Of a DNA stretch of 64,000 nucleotides, positions 30,985-40,895 are shown piece after piece. Position 1 is the first letter of the stretch, and every line of letters starts with the position of its first letter. The DNA comes from Diploptera punctata (Eukaryota; Arthropoda; Insecta; Blattodea; Blaberidae), in assembly GCA_030220185.1 (NCBI GenBank), contig JASPKZ010000425.1, forward strand, positions 459,501 through 523,500, written 5' to 3'. Under the pieces are notes generated by a model. The model saw only the letters and a list, made by a program, of their open reading frames with translations, was not told where the DNA came from and ran no database searches. The position numbers and the translations under genes were made by a program.

Positions 30985-31290
30985 AGTAAAGTGATCCCAC
31001 AACAGACCCGGAGGCCCTTGGGGTAGTAGGAGGTTACGGCTCCCACTTTTTCTAGACAATCGGCACTTTATGTCAGCCGGGTTGTCAGCCCTGCGTGACG
31101 GCCGCCTTTACCCCCAGAACAAGCGTCTGGTACTCATTTCCGTTAGAGGCTGAGTCGACCCCAGGGCCATAGTGCCGCCAGAGGGTTTTGGGTCAGTTTA
31201 AAAATCCTGACACCTACGGGACTTGAACCCTCGACCCTCCGGCTTGTAGCTCAGTACCTTAACCACTACGCTACGGCGTGCCCCCAATAA
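30985..31290 (-). mobile_element. SINE-C copy, full length
   Basis: On the minus strand it begins GGGGGCACGCCGTAGCGTAG, 'tggttaaggtactgagctac' and B box GGTTCAAGTCCCG, then the body with 'ccctctggcggcactatggc' and 'cagacgcttgttctgggggt', ending 'cctactaccccaagggcctc'. The reference copy for this family in the window; only 176 bp from the Furry exon. Confidence 0.85.
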
Positions 31291-31465
31291 CTGTTTTATA
31301 AGGTACAGATTTTAAAATTGAAGCAATTTTAACCTCAACGGTTATCAAACGTGATTATTAAAAGTATAGACTATAGATAATTAAAAATAAATAAGAACTT
31401 CTAAATAAATGTGGTCCACTACATCATCAGAATTATTTGAACGTAAGACGATGCATTTTACTTAC
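31291..31465. other. intron sequence next to the Furry exon donor
   Basis: AT-rich, no recognised repeat; the first bases on the minus strand are the GTAAGT donor. Confidence 0.5.
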
Positions 31466-31588
31466 CTGAAAACATTGGCATAGTAAGTTCTGGATGCAGC
31501 TGGGCCAACTGTCGGGAAAGGTACATTTGTGACCGACAGTAAGTAGTTGACAAAAGAAGATCAAGTGTTCCTCTTCCTTTATCTCCGC
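31466..31588 (-). CDS. fry: internal exon of a Furry-like gene
   Basis: This is the only host-gene exon I can support. On the minus strand a T-rich tract ending in TTTTTAG precedes the exon and CAG|GTAAGT follows it, so both splice sites are good. The 123 bp hold 40 whole codons, with two bases of a split codon at the 5' end and one at the 3' end (2+120+1), and no stop. The translation includes [17 protein letters not shown], which resembles the conserved region of Furry proteins just before the segment that ends in a leucine-rich 'YLLPWL' stretch. Furry is a very large HEAT/Armadillo-repeat scaffold that works with NDR/Tricornered kinases in cell shape and neurite branching. The next exon should begin with the end of a Glu/Gly-type split codon; I did not find it. 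No similarity to any repeat in the window. The assignment rests on recall of the family, so the gene name is likely rather than certain; that it is a real exon is more certain. Confidence 0.75.
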
Positions 31589-31734
31589 CTAAAAATAAAA
31601 TCAAACTTCTATTAACACTGTAAACATTTATATATAATAAATTAATAATACAAACAATAATGGTAATAAATAATTATAATAGCAATAATACTAATAATAT
31701 TAATAATAATATTATTATTATTGTTATAAATTAG

Positions 31735-32040
31735 TAGACGCTCGCCTTTCACCGCTGCGCTGGGGTCCCGAGATCGAGTCCCGGTTACTTCATGTGGGTT
31801 TCGTGGTGGAAGAAGCGAAGTTTGGGCAGGTTTTTCTCAGGGTTTCTCCCGTTTTCCCCTGCCATAATTTCATTCCACCATATCTCCATACTCATACATT
31901 TCGTTTATATGGCCTTGTGATGGTGCGTCAGACCTTGTCGGCCGGCACCCTTCTCATTCACAGACCTTTATATAAGGGGCTTCATCTCATCTCACTCCTC
32001 GATCCGACCCTGAGTTGGACACGAGTTGAGGATATATATA
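31735..32040 (+). mobile_element. SINE-D
   Basis: tRNA-like head 'agacgctcgcctttcaccgc' with B box GATCGAGTCCCGG, then a pyrimidine-rich body and 'gatccgaccctgagttggac', ending in (AT)n. One copy in the window; preceded by AAT-rich sequence. Confidence 0.65.
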
Positions 32041-32194
32041 TATAAATTCTATAATATAGGCCTAACGGCAGGAATCAAAGTGTCTCTCTGACAACAGAGA
32101 AATCAATTGTAGCCAAATAAAAATAATGTATAATAGCCTATTACAGTTATTATGCAGCCTACCATACATTGGAACATCTTGAATATAAGGTACT

Positions 32195-32480
32195 ATTATA
32201 GCTAATACACGGCATGCGCTGCTACACCTAAATAAACGTGATTTTATGTTTAGTTGAATAAGTAATTAGAAAAATAATTATAAATGGATTTCGTAATTAT
32301 TTTTAGATATCCCATGCTGATTACACAGCGTTTCCTGGGAATCTTCTTGGCATCAATGAGTTAAAAGATAAAAATGGTTATTGTGAGTTATCCAGAAAAT
32401 AGGCCTGTAGACATACGCCGTCGCGGACTTTTTTGTAGTTTTTTTTTTTTTAGATATTCAATTCTGTGTGCATTAATTTA
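32195..32480 (+). repeat. 'TACCC' repeat, type 2 fragment
   Basis: TAATACACGGCATGCGCTGC, then 'ttagttgaataagtaattag' and 'cgtaattatttttagatatc', as at 14063. Confidence 0.65.
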
Positions 32481-32734
32481 GTGTATTTGTTACGTCCAAA
32501 ATGCCACTTTTTTTAAAAGCTCTGGCCATATAGTAATACAGTGATATGTTATATGCGTTGTCTCACAAAAATTCTCTAAATTGTTGTAAAAAAATCCAAT
32601 TCAAATCGGACAAGTAGATTTTGAGTCACAAATAATGGTGTGTTAATCTAAATAAATGGAAAATTGGCATCTGGTAATCGTTGCCTAAGAGCGGTGAAAC
32701 AAATTATAACTTTCAGATAAATTTCTAATGAAAT

Positions 32735-32930
32735 CAGAATAAGACTTTACAAATCATAATAATTAAACTTATTGTAGTATACGGTAGCGTAAGCTGGACA
32801 CACAGAAAAGGCTATAGCACGTGTGTCCACTGAGGAAGATAAACTATTAAGCAAGACATATGGCCCAACTAGAGATAATGAAGTCTGGCGAATTATAATT
32901 GACCGGGAACTACAGGCTTTATGCACACGT
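32735..32930 (+). pseudogene. old LINE ORF2 remnant
   Basis: Degenerate plus-strand coding with STEEDKLLSKTYGPTRDNEV and WRIIIDRELQA, which recalls the 'RKIYGP.RENG.WRIR.N.EL' stretch of jockey/RTE-like ORF2 tails (compare LINE-B 'RKVFGPKRDE...W'). Upstream codons contain several stops, so only the general class is supported. About 1.15 kb upstream of the Furry exon acceptor. Confidence 0.5.
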
Positions 32931-33159
32931 ATGCACTGCCACGCACATTAACACACATACATATATATAAACTCACTGTCATCTGTTTAACTCAAGAAGT
33001 TTGCATTGTGACGTAACATTGTAGTCGCTCGGAATGTCGGTAATGCAGATGACTACACATTTGACATAAAAAATCCTATAACCCGATCGTAGCACGAAAT
33101 ACCGCGTCCTCTTGTGAATCTAAACCATCTAGGAACCCACTCAAACACACACAAAAAAT

Positions 33160-33344
33160 ATTACCACTAGAGCGATTTTTAAATTTTCGTTTCAGGTGAA
33201 CTCCTACACCTAATGATTTGAGAACATAAGAGAAAACGGCTAAACATTCGCCGCATCTGAAAACCTGCATATATAAATCTTCACGAAGATCGGTCGAACG
33301 GTTTAGAAGATTATAAAGATAGACACACACACACACACATAGGC
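33160..33344 (+). repeat. 'TACCC' repeat 3' end
   Basis: 'cgatttttaaattttcgttt', 'ggtgaactcctacacctaat', 'agatcggtcgaacggtttag', then (CA)n and (AT)n, the usual end of type 1. Confidence 0.7.
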
Positions 33345-34030
33345 TATATATATATGAATAAGGAAGTTTTCTTGGGTTTTCCGCGTCTTGGATTCAACTT
33401 CGGCCTCTGGCCACTGATTCCGACGTTTCGGCATGAACCCACATGTCATTATCAAGGAATGATATGTTCGAGTCACAGGTTTAGGTCTTATATAATGAAA
33501 CACACAGAGTTTTCGCTGTTGTCTGTTTCCGAAGACGTACACCCATCCAAGGTTTAGTTCTTATGTAGTTAACGTGGTCCGTTTCCAGACGTACAACCAT
33601 CCAAAATTTAGTTCTTATGTAGATAAACGTGGTCCGTTTCCGAAGACGTACACCCGTCCAAGGTTTACTTCTTATGTAGTTAAACGTGGTCCGTTTCCAG
33701 ACGTACAACCATCCAAGATTTAGTTCTTATGTAGTTAAACGTGGTCCGTTTCCGAAGACGTACACCCGTCCAAGGTTTAGTTCTTATGTAGTTAAACACT
33801 ACATAAGAACTAAACCTTGGATGGGTGTACGTCTTCGAAAACGGACCACAGCGAAAACTCTATGTGTTTAATTATATAAGACCTAAACCTGTGACTCGAA
33901 CTTATCATTCCTTGATAATGGCATGTGGGATCATGCCGAAACGTCGGAATCAGTGGCAGAGACCGAACTTGAATCCAAGACGCGGAAAACCCAAGAAAAC
34001 TTTCTTATTCATACTTATATCCGCGAAAAT
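33345..34030. mobile_element. inverted Penelope-type repeat with tandem array in one arm
   Basis: The outer arms are complementary (left aagttttcttgggttttccg, right cggaaaacccaagaaaactt). They continue inward through 'gccgaaacgtcggaatcagtgg', 'tatcattccttgataatg' and 'cctaaacctgtgactcgaac'. The arms meet at about 33799/33800 (gttaaac|actacataagaac). The left arm holds five ~60-bp units (33522-33799), alternating between two variants; the right arm holds one. The GAAACG after a GCATG/CATGC hairpin is like Penelope 3' regions. Non-coding. Confidence 0.7.
33522..33799. repeat. ~60-bp tandem repeat, 5 units of two alternating types
   Basis: Type a contains GTTTCCGAAGACGTACACCC and type b GTTTCCAGACGTACAACC; both end AGTTCTTATGTAGTTAAAC. 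The order is a-b-a-b-a. Amplified as a dimer, with the last a unit facing an inverted copy. Confidence 0.8.
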
Positions 34031-34064
34031 CTGCAATATAACATATGTATATAGACATATATAT

Positions 34065-35040
34065 TAAAGCCAGAAGAGTCGAATGGTTAGGATATATACC
34101 TATAAGTTATAGAATGGGCACAAACCGAACCCTCAAGGTAGTAGGCCTACTGGATGCAACACATCATCATCATCATCATCACTCCAGGGATTAGGCAATT
34201 GCCCGTTCCGACTTCATATTGCATCAGCCCAACGTCTTCTAGGTCTTCCAACATCACGCCTTCCTCTTGCTTGATAGTTCCTGGCTAACAATGGATATCT
34301 CTCCTTACTCATTCCATCCATGTGATCAATCCATTTCTGTCTGTAATTCGTGACTTTATCCAATAAAGGCTGTACTTTCAATTCTTCTCTTATATCCTCA
34401 TTTCTTATTCTATCAAGTCTTGTACATCCTTTTACTTGTCTTAGGAACCGCATCTCTGCCGTCTGTATTCTATCCTTCTGTCTTTTCACTGGAGCCCAAG
34501 TTTCACATCCATACAATATTGTGGGAACCGCCCCAGGAGCTATCACCTTGACGTGGTGGGGGGGCTTAGTACCCGATGAACCAGACGACTCTACTGGGGA
34601 AGATTGACTTAGGTTAATCTTGCTGGTGGGTAAGAGGCGAGGGAAACTAAGTATAGCTCACAACGAAGGAATGGCGTCTGTATCCATATTGGGCGGCCAC
34701 ATCTTTGTCAAGTCTTCAACGGTCAACAGGGCGACAAGGAATAGCACAGCTAAACTTGTAGGGCTTGAAGAGCGGAAGAAGCAGCCCTCTCTTGGGGGGT
34801 GGATACCCAGAGGAGCATGTTTGGAGGCTCAGAGGAAGCAGCCCTTCCACCATCCTTGTCCTGCGAAGCGCTCGTAACGCTTCCAGGAGACATTTATCTT
34901 ACTGAGAAGCTTCATGGATGCAACACTTGTATCTAAAAGAAAACATGCTAGACTCAGGATTGGATGCACGACGTGGAGTGATTTGAGGAGAACTGGAAAT
35001 AGTAATTGGAGGTAAAAAAATAAAAGACACAATAGAATGG
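34065..35040 (+). pseudogene. old LINE ORF2 tail, split by a twin-primed LINE
   Basis: Removing the insert and one duplication joins 34068-34162 to 34927-35035 in one frame: ARRVEWLGYIPISYRMGTNR, TLKVVGLLDATLVSKRKHAR, LRIGCTTWSDLRRTGNSNW. The 'RRVEWLGH..RM' start and 'R.R..W.DDLR..G...W' ending are the post-polymerase tail of a LINE ORF2. That both halves share one frame supports the insertion boundaries. Confidence 0.6.
34163..34914 (-). mobile_element. LINE-C2 with 5' inversion
   Basis: 34163-34532 is the LINE-C2 3' end on the minus strand, nearly identical to 25531-25915 (ATC-triplet tail at the left; AEMRFLRQVKGCTRLDRIRN; DVGRPRRRWADAI). 34533-34914 is a GC-rich plus-strand segment beginning CACCTTGACGTGGTGGGGGG, which I take as the element's 5' leader. 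The whole is flanked by the exact 12-bp duplication TGGATGCAACAC (34151-34162 and 34915-34926). This is the arrangement expected from twin priming with an internal deletion. Confidence 0.75.
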
Positions 35041-36071
35041 TGAGCTGATGTTCGGGAGATCAAGGCTACACTGTAAGATCTGTAGTACCGATTATGATGA
35101 TTAACTCAAAAAGTTTCAAAATTTATTACAGGAATAGACGTTAAAGAATAAACATACTCGTCATTGCGGCGATGTTAGTCACAAGTTATTATTTTCACAC
35201 AAATCAATGAAACATTTCTAGCGTGTCATATAAGAATGTACAGTAAATCCTATTATACGACCATCTCTATTAATGACCAATTTTTCTTCGATCGACCATT
35301 AAGCCCTATAAAACCAATGTAATTCATACCCTTTTAATAATAAGGCTACCCCTTTAACCGGACGGAGGCGGACATAATTGACTTGTTTTATTATATTATC
35401 TCCTATTAAACGATCATATGTGAAGGACAAATGGAAGCTCAACCACCATACATTCATTAATTCTACTGTGTTTGGCAAATAGAAGAGGCAAGTGTTGAAT
35501 TATTACAAATTAATGAAACATTTTCTTAGTTAAAATAACAATCCACAAAACAGCAATTTTCTATCTCTAGTCGTTTTCTAATTATCATTAATTAAAGAAT
35601 CAGATAGGGACTTCATGTACGTGGTGTATATGTATGTACAAGCCTCTACAAATAGATGAAAATATTAATTCAGGTTATAACGATATATTTTCACATGAAT
35701 CCACATCCCACTTATGAAGAGTCAAAATGTATTATTGTATTATGATCAAATACTAACAGCGAAAAGGGCGGCCTTGAGATGCTAAGTTAAAATATTCTCT
35801 CCACAAGTTTCTAACCCAAGAAATCTCTTGAACTGAAATATAATTTCGTACTAATTGATATTTGGATAATTTGAGCAAGTGTTATTCAAATGAAATAATA
35901 ATCAAGTTTACAATTTCTTTCCGCAGACAAAAGAACTGTTGTTAGAATTTATCATAAGTAATGCCACGAATGATTTTCAAATTATCGATAAATTCACGAT
36001 GCCACGAAGTGACGAGTGAAATGATGTAGAGAATTTGTAAATCAAGAGTGGTATTTCTTAGGACTATTTAA
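35041..36071. other. no gene; possible pogo-type end
   Basis: 35231-35290 starts TACAGTAAATCCTATTATAC and looks like the end of a pogo-type element, but I see no matching second end. The rest is AT-rich without coding support. Confidence 0.35.
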
Positions 36072-36682
36072 CGAATGAAATTAAGCTGTTTACTCTCAAA
36101 ATAATTAATTAACTATAGTTATTTTAAAATAATGCAAACGGCGATGTTTGAAAAAAATGAGAAAAGACTGTTATACTTAATTTATTCATCACTGCAATCA
36201 GATCGTATTATTTATTGCCAAAGGATCGCAATATTGTAAGAATGCACCCTAATAGAGAAAAAATTAAACACATCAAACCGTATATTAATTAATTTCTGGT
36301 GTCCTATGATGTAAATATGTGAATTACATTTTTCTGGAACGTTATTACCTGGGGAATAATATGTTTAAGGAAGTGCAAACAGTGGTATGTTTTGTTTTTG
36401 TGGTATAATCAATTGCTACAAATTGTTTTTATATTATATCCCGCAAGCACTATATGCTAACATTCGTGCACTATATATACAATCTGCTAGCTACAAGTGG
36501 ACTGCAAAATAATGCTATGCTAAGACCTATTCAGAATGTTAAAAAGGAGGAGCTTGATTTTAAAGTGATAAAATCAAACTGATAAAATCGAGGTGAAAAA
36601 AGATTGTAATTGTTGTAAATAAGAAATCATTGAAATGTGATTGGTCATTGACTCCAATTTGGGGCATGAGTTAAATAGTCAA
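36072..36682 (-). mobile_element. ~620-bp TIR element, copy 2
   Basis: Reverse complement of 24208-24838 with the same GACTATTTAAC ends and shared internal landmarks (aaaaaggaggagctt, tgccaaaggatcgcaatatt, atgaccaatcac complement). Non-coding. Confidence 0.65.
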
Positions 36683-36689
36683 CCTCAAA

Positions 36690-37335
36690 ATCTTATAGGT
36701 ATAGGCCTATATATTATATTACCACCAAAGACCTTTAACTTCAAAACCAAATTTCTTTGTTGTCAAAAAATCAGAATTTATAAACGTAAGACCATGGTAA
36801 TATTCATGAAAATATATTTAAGGAAGCATTCTAAACTAAAAATAACAAAATACATCACATAACAGAAGATTATAAATTATTTCTGACGTTAGTAACATAT
36901 AAGACATTCCCTAGTAGGCATTTTTAAAGAACAAAATGAGACATTTATTATTTATAATCCCCTCAGGACATCCATTACCCGATCGCTTTCTAGATAAAGT
37001 AGTGAATAAAGCAATGTTCTAATTCTTCGAAATATTATATTTGAAGAATTTTCATATATAAGATATGAGGCCTGTGAGTATATGAAATATATTTTGTGAT
37101 ATAAAATAACATGAAAATTAGTATTTTTTAAATATTCCCTAACGGTAACACTTAATTTTATCATAATTACTGGTCAATATAGGTAACTTATTTAGCTCAG
37201 AGTAACTACGAGACACGTATTTGAAAGATTCCTAATTATAATTCCTGATCCAAGGTTAATGTCCTTTGCCAGGACGCATTACACATTAATCATATTTCTA
37301 TAATATATTAAAACTTTTGTAGCAGTTACATTTAC
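36690..37335. other. no gene recognised
   Basis: AT-rich intron-like sequence; small frames here are unsupported. Confidence 0.4.
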
Positions 37336-37362
37336 ACTATATATATATATATATATATGTGA

Positions 37363-37643
37363 TATGAAAAGAAAAAAAATGCTTGAGTCGGGATTTGAAC
37401 TCGAGTCTCTAAAGTCTGTACCTTTAGCGCTCTAACCAACTGAGCTACCCAAGAATTCCAAGACAAACATACAATTTTCTTATACATGTAGTATTCTCAA
37501 TTCACACAAGAGGTAGCGGAAAGATCTTCCGACTGCCATCTAGCTGCTAACATAACAGTTAAGCAAATTATTAAAGAGAATATTTACTTTATAGCAGTAA
37601 CGCTTGTATATATAGATATTATAAATATATTTTTGACATTTGG

Positions 37644-37650
<7 letters not shown>
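37363..37650 (-). repeat. tRNA-like repeat T, unit 3
   Basis: Contiguous full unit: tRNA-like gene, 'acaagaggtagcggaaagat', 'aagcaaattattaaagagaa' (uninterrupted at the site where the palindrome sits in unit 1) and 'ttttgacatttggcaat'. Flanked by (AT)n on both sides. Confidence 0.8.
37380..37454 (-). pseudogene. tRNA-like sequence, unit 3
   Basis: Same 75-base cloverleaf as units 1 and 2, with D arm GCTCAGTTGGTTAGAGC and a TTTTTTTTC terminator. The best match to A- and B-box consensus of the three. Confidence 0.6.

Positions 37651-37692
<42 letters not shown>
37651..37692. repeat. (AT)n microsatellite
   Basis: Simple AT run at the end of the tRNA-like repeat. Confidence 0.9.
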
Positions 37693-37697
<5 letters not shown>

Positions 37698-37828
37698 AAC
37701 ATTATGTAGTGTACTGGCAAACATTCAGATAGTCCTAGACGTGATATGACCAAATATGTTCAAATGTAATAAATAAAATGATAAATAACGAAAAAGAAAA
37801 TAGTTTTAATACTTTTTATTTTTTAACA

Positions 37829-38068
37829 TTCTATTCCATAGTGTTCTGCTATGCTTTAAAGCGTTACTAGGGAATTATAGGTGTGGTAGATTCCCGTTGC
37901 TTTCCACACCATGGGGCGATGATGATGATTGCCAGGTGATGTTCGGGGACTTTTCGGGCCTCAAAGCTTCCTGAAATTTATCACCCAGGAAGCATGTCCC
38001 GACCGGGAATCGAATCTGGGCCCGCTGCAGCACTCTACCTCGAAGACCACAGCGGTGGACGTTTTTAA
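37829..38068 (-). mobile_element. SINE-A copy, diverged
   Basis: 'ctattccatagtgttctgct' to 'cgaagaccacagcggtggac'; shorter and more diverged than the other copies, and the B box is GATTCGAT-like. Confidence 0.8.
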
Positions 38069-38199
38069 AATAGCGGTTTAAATTAAAATAATACCCGCAG
38101 AATGTAACCTTTTTCCCAAATTTAACTAGGAATACTTATTTCTCCATTAGCATTCCTAGTATTAAACATTCAAGTATATTATATTGCAGTAAAACAGGT

Positions 38200-38510
38200 A
38201 ATGAGACCGTTGTAGTAGTGGGAGGTTAAGGCTCTCGCCTTTTTAGGTAATCTACACGACATACCATGAGGATATCATCTCTATATAATGCCTGCCTATA
38301 TTTCTAAGTACATATATCATGACTGCCTATATTTCTAAGTACATATATCATGACTGCCTATATTTCTAAGTACATATATCATGACTGCCTATATTTCTAA
38401 GTACATATATCATGACTGCCTATATTTCTAAGTACATATATCCTAACACCTTATGACACGTACCACTTTACCTACCGGCTTGTGGAGTGCTGCCTTAACC
38501 ACCTTTTAAT
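38200..38510 (-). mobile_element. SINE-C remnant expanded by a tandem repeat
   Basis: The 3' end (tagtagtgggaggttaaggc) at 38210-38235 and the head (accggcttgtggagtgctgcc) near 38475 belong to SINE-C; between them lies the 31-bp tandem repeat at 38289-38443. Confidence 0.6.
38289..38443. repeat. 31-bp tandem repeat, 5 units
   Basis: Unit ATGACTGCCTATATTTCTAA plus GTACATATATC, five almost identical copies (the first reads ATGCCTGCC). No spacers, so not CRISPR-like. Confidence 0.9.
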
Positions 38511-38720
38511 TTATATTCTATTCTATTGTGTCCTGCCCTGGCCTTCACTGTAATCATAGCATTTCCATGCTTTGCAGCTTTACTAGGGAATTGTAGGTGT
38601 GGTAGCTTCCCGTTGCTTTTCACACCGGTGAAGGATGATAATGATGATGATGGCCAGATGATGTTCGAGAACAGTTTGGGTCTTAAAGCTTCCTGACATT
38701 CGTCTTACAGGTGAGGAAAA

Positions 38721-39725
38721 AACATCATCATCTACCGTCACGGTTCAGACCATTTCTGATCTGTTCCGGCTCCATGTTATAGTTGCTCCAACTTTTAAAT
38801 GGTCGTTCACGACTTCTATGTCCTAGTGGATTGTAATATAGCATCTTATAAGGTATCCTCTCTTCACTCATTCTACTAATATGTTCAAACCATTTAATTC
38901 TATATTCTTCTATTTTTGTTATCACACTAGTTATTTATTCCTCACGAATATCTTCACTCCCCCGTTTGTCACATCGAACCCGTAGATTCATGACCGCGCG
39001 GATATTAGCTGTCCATATATCCCTATCCGGAGCTAATGTTTTCCAATCATCCCCTGTATAAAATCATAGTTAATGTTATTCTCCCACCTCATTCTTGGTC
39101 TATCAACTGGGCGTTTTCCCTCTGGTTTTCCTACAAGAAGCTTCCATGCAAGTCTTTCATTCCCCATACGTGCCACATGTCCTGCCCATCGCAGTCAACG
39201 AGACTTAACTGTTCTCATTATATCTGGCTTCCTATAAAGACCACGTAATTCACTGTTATGCAGTCTTCTCCAATCACCTGTCTGTTCATCTCTCTTTGGT
39301 CCAAAAACTTTCCTAAGCACTTTATTCTCAAATACTCGTAATCTCCTTTCCTCCCTTAACGTAAGAGTCCATGTTTCGCATCCATATAATATAACTGGTT
39401 GAATAATCGTTTTATATATTTTCAGTTCAACGTTTTTTGAAAGGAGTTGGGAAGTCAAGAGTCTCTGTAATGCATAATAACACGCATTTCCAGAATTGAG
39501 CCTATGTTTAATTTCCTTGTGTATCTCTCTTGTTACATATCGTAGGAATTTCATCTCGGCTGCTTCTAGTCTTTTTATTACACTTTTGGTGAGAGTCCAA
39601 CATTCCGAGCCATACAACAGAACAGGAATAGCTAAAACTTTGTAAAACTTTAGGAGTGTTTCTTTATGAACTTTATTTGCTAATGTCTTCTAATTGTACC
39701 ACAAATATGTTGAAACATATTAAGC
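38721..39725 (-). pseudogene. LINE-A 3' fragment in SINE-A, split by LINE-B
   Basis: Starts on the minus strand near 39720 with VLAIPVLLYGSECWTLTKS and VIKRLEAAEMKFLRYVT, is interrupted by LINE-B, and resumes after 38985 as SEDIREE, stop, TKIEEYRIKWFEHISRMSEE and RIPYKMLYYNPLGHRS. An ATG/ATC triplet tail follows at 38721. It encodes the post-polymerase end of ORF2; one stop and the insertion inactivate it. Confidence 0.75.
38985..39530 (-). pseudogene. LINE-B 3' fragment nested in LINE-A
   Basis: Minus-strand frame EIHKEIKHRLNSGNACYYAL, LKIYKTIIQPVILYGCETWT, RRLRVFENKVLRKVFGPKRD, ELRGLYRKPDIMRTVKSR, then a stop/frameshift and the usual 'KPEGKRPVDRPRMRWENN' end. The tail GTTCGATGTGACAAAC joins LINE-A; flanks TTGTTACAT and TTGTCACAT may be a mutated target duplication. 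Best-preserved LINE-B in the window. Confidence 0.8.
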
Positions 39726-39845
39726 GTGAGGAAAAGTCCCGAAAAAAAAAACGCATCCAGGAAGTTTGTCCCGACCGGGAATTGAAACCGGGCCTGCTGC
39801 GCGACAAGGCAGCACGCTACATCGACACCACAGCGGTGGACTTCA

Positions 39846-40455
39846 TTTATATAGGATATTGCAATTTAAAAGACAATCCACAATGCCACCAAATGACAAA
39901 AGTGCCTTTGGCATTAAAATATATTCATGTGGCTTATTGTAATAAAGATAATTTCTAGTCAAATAAAATTTTATTAATAGAAATGTTTCCAGTATGTGTT
40001 GCTGTGATGTTTGTCAGCAGAGACTGAACATCTGTTCTTAATTTCATCTTCAGAGCAGATACTGTATATTTTCTTTGTATGAAAATATGTCAAGTGATAT
40101 TTAAGTTTGAAACATTTATTTTTCTGATGATATTAAAAATTAACTAAATTTAAACTTGAACTAGTAACTGGATATTTTTATAAAGTTTGCAAGGAGATGA
40201 TTTAACTCCACTTTAAATTTAATTTGTCTTCTGTAAAATGCATTTCATGTTGTATATAGGTCACGCATTCGTAATCAAATGGCGACAGAAGTTTTGTCTT
40301 TTCTTTTATATCCATGATTAACTTATACTTTATAAAATATTTCAAATCATAGAATTGTTTCTTGAAAGTTGTCGTAAGTGTACATGAATTTCACTAGTGG
40401 AATATTTCGAAAAAGAGGCGGTTCCCATTCAAATGTCATATTAGGCGATTTTAAA
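39846..40455. other. no gene recognised
   Basis: AT-rich; no supported coding or repeat. Confidence 0.4.
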
Positions 40456-40458
40456 TTC

Positions 40459-40798
40459 CATCCAACCATAGTAATTCTGCCCGAAGGCAGGTCGTTCACT
40501 GCAGTCATAGCATTTTCATGCTATGCTTGCAGCTTTACTAGGAAATTGTACGTGTGGTAGCCTCCCCTTGCTTTCCACACCGGTGAAGGATGATGATGAT
40601 AATGATAAGGATAATGATGATGATGGCCATATGATTTCGGGGACCATTTGGGCCTTAACGTTTTCCTGAAATTTGTCTTACAGGTGAGGAAAAACCCCGA
40701 TAAAAACCTCACCCAGAAAAATTGGCCCGATCGGGGATCGAACCCGGGTCCGCTGCGTGACAAGGCAGCACGCTACCTCGAGACCACAGCGGTGGACA
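40459..40798 (-). mobile_element. SINE-A copy, full length
   Basis: From 'tccatccaaccatagtaatt' to 'gagaccacagcggtggac'. It ends 20 bp before the target duplication of the Penelope pair. Confidence 0.9.
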
Positions 40799-40895
40799 TT
40801 TTTAAATTAATGTAGATAATTGCAACATAATGTTGAGTGATTCCGGGTTCTGTGGCCGTGGTCCATAGTTGGTGTTGATACCAGACGTTTCGCCC

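Larger units (their letters stand above)
38516..39842 (-). mobile_element. SINE-A copy split by nested LINEs
   Basis: 3' part 38516-38720 (gctttactagggaattgtag ... cttacaggtgaggaaaa), 5' part 39726-39842 (gtgaggaaaagtcccg ... gaccgggaattgaaaccggg ... caccacagcggtggac). The duplicated GTGAGGAAAA at 38711-38720 and 39726-39735 is the target duplication of the LINE-A insert. Confidence 0.85.

Noticed and set aside
38289..38443. CRISPR-like array
   Set aside because: The 31-bp units are directly adjacent without spacers; the genome is eukaryotic. The ~60-bp array at 33522-33799 fails for the same reason.
39195..39617. Single 140-residue protein beginning MYGSECWTL
   Set aside because: It is a chance fusion of LINE-A and LINE-B coding across an insertion junction.
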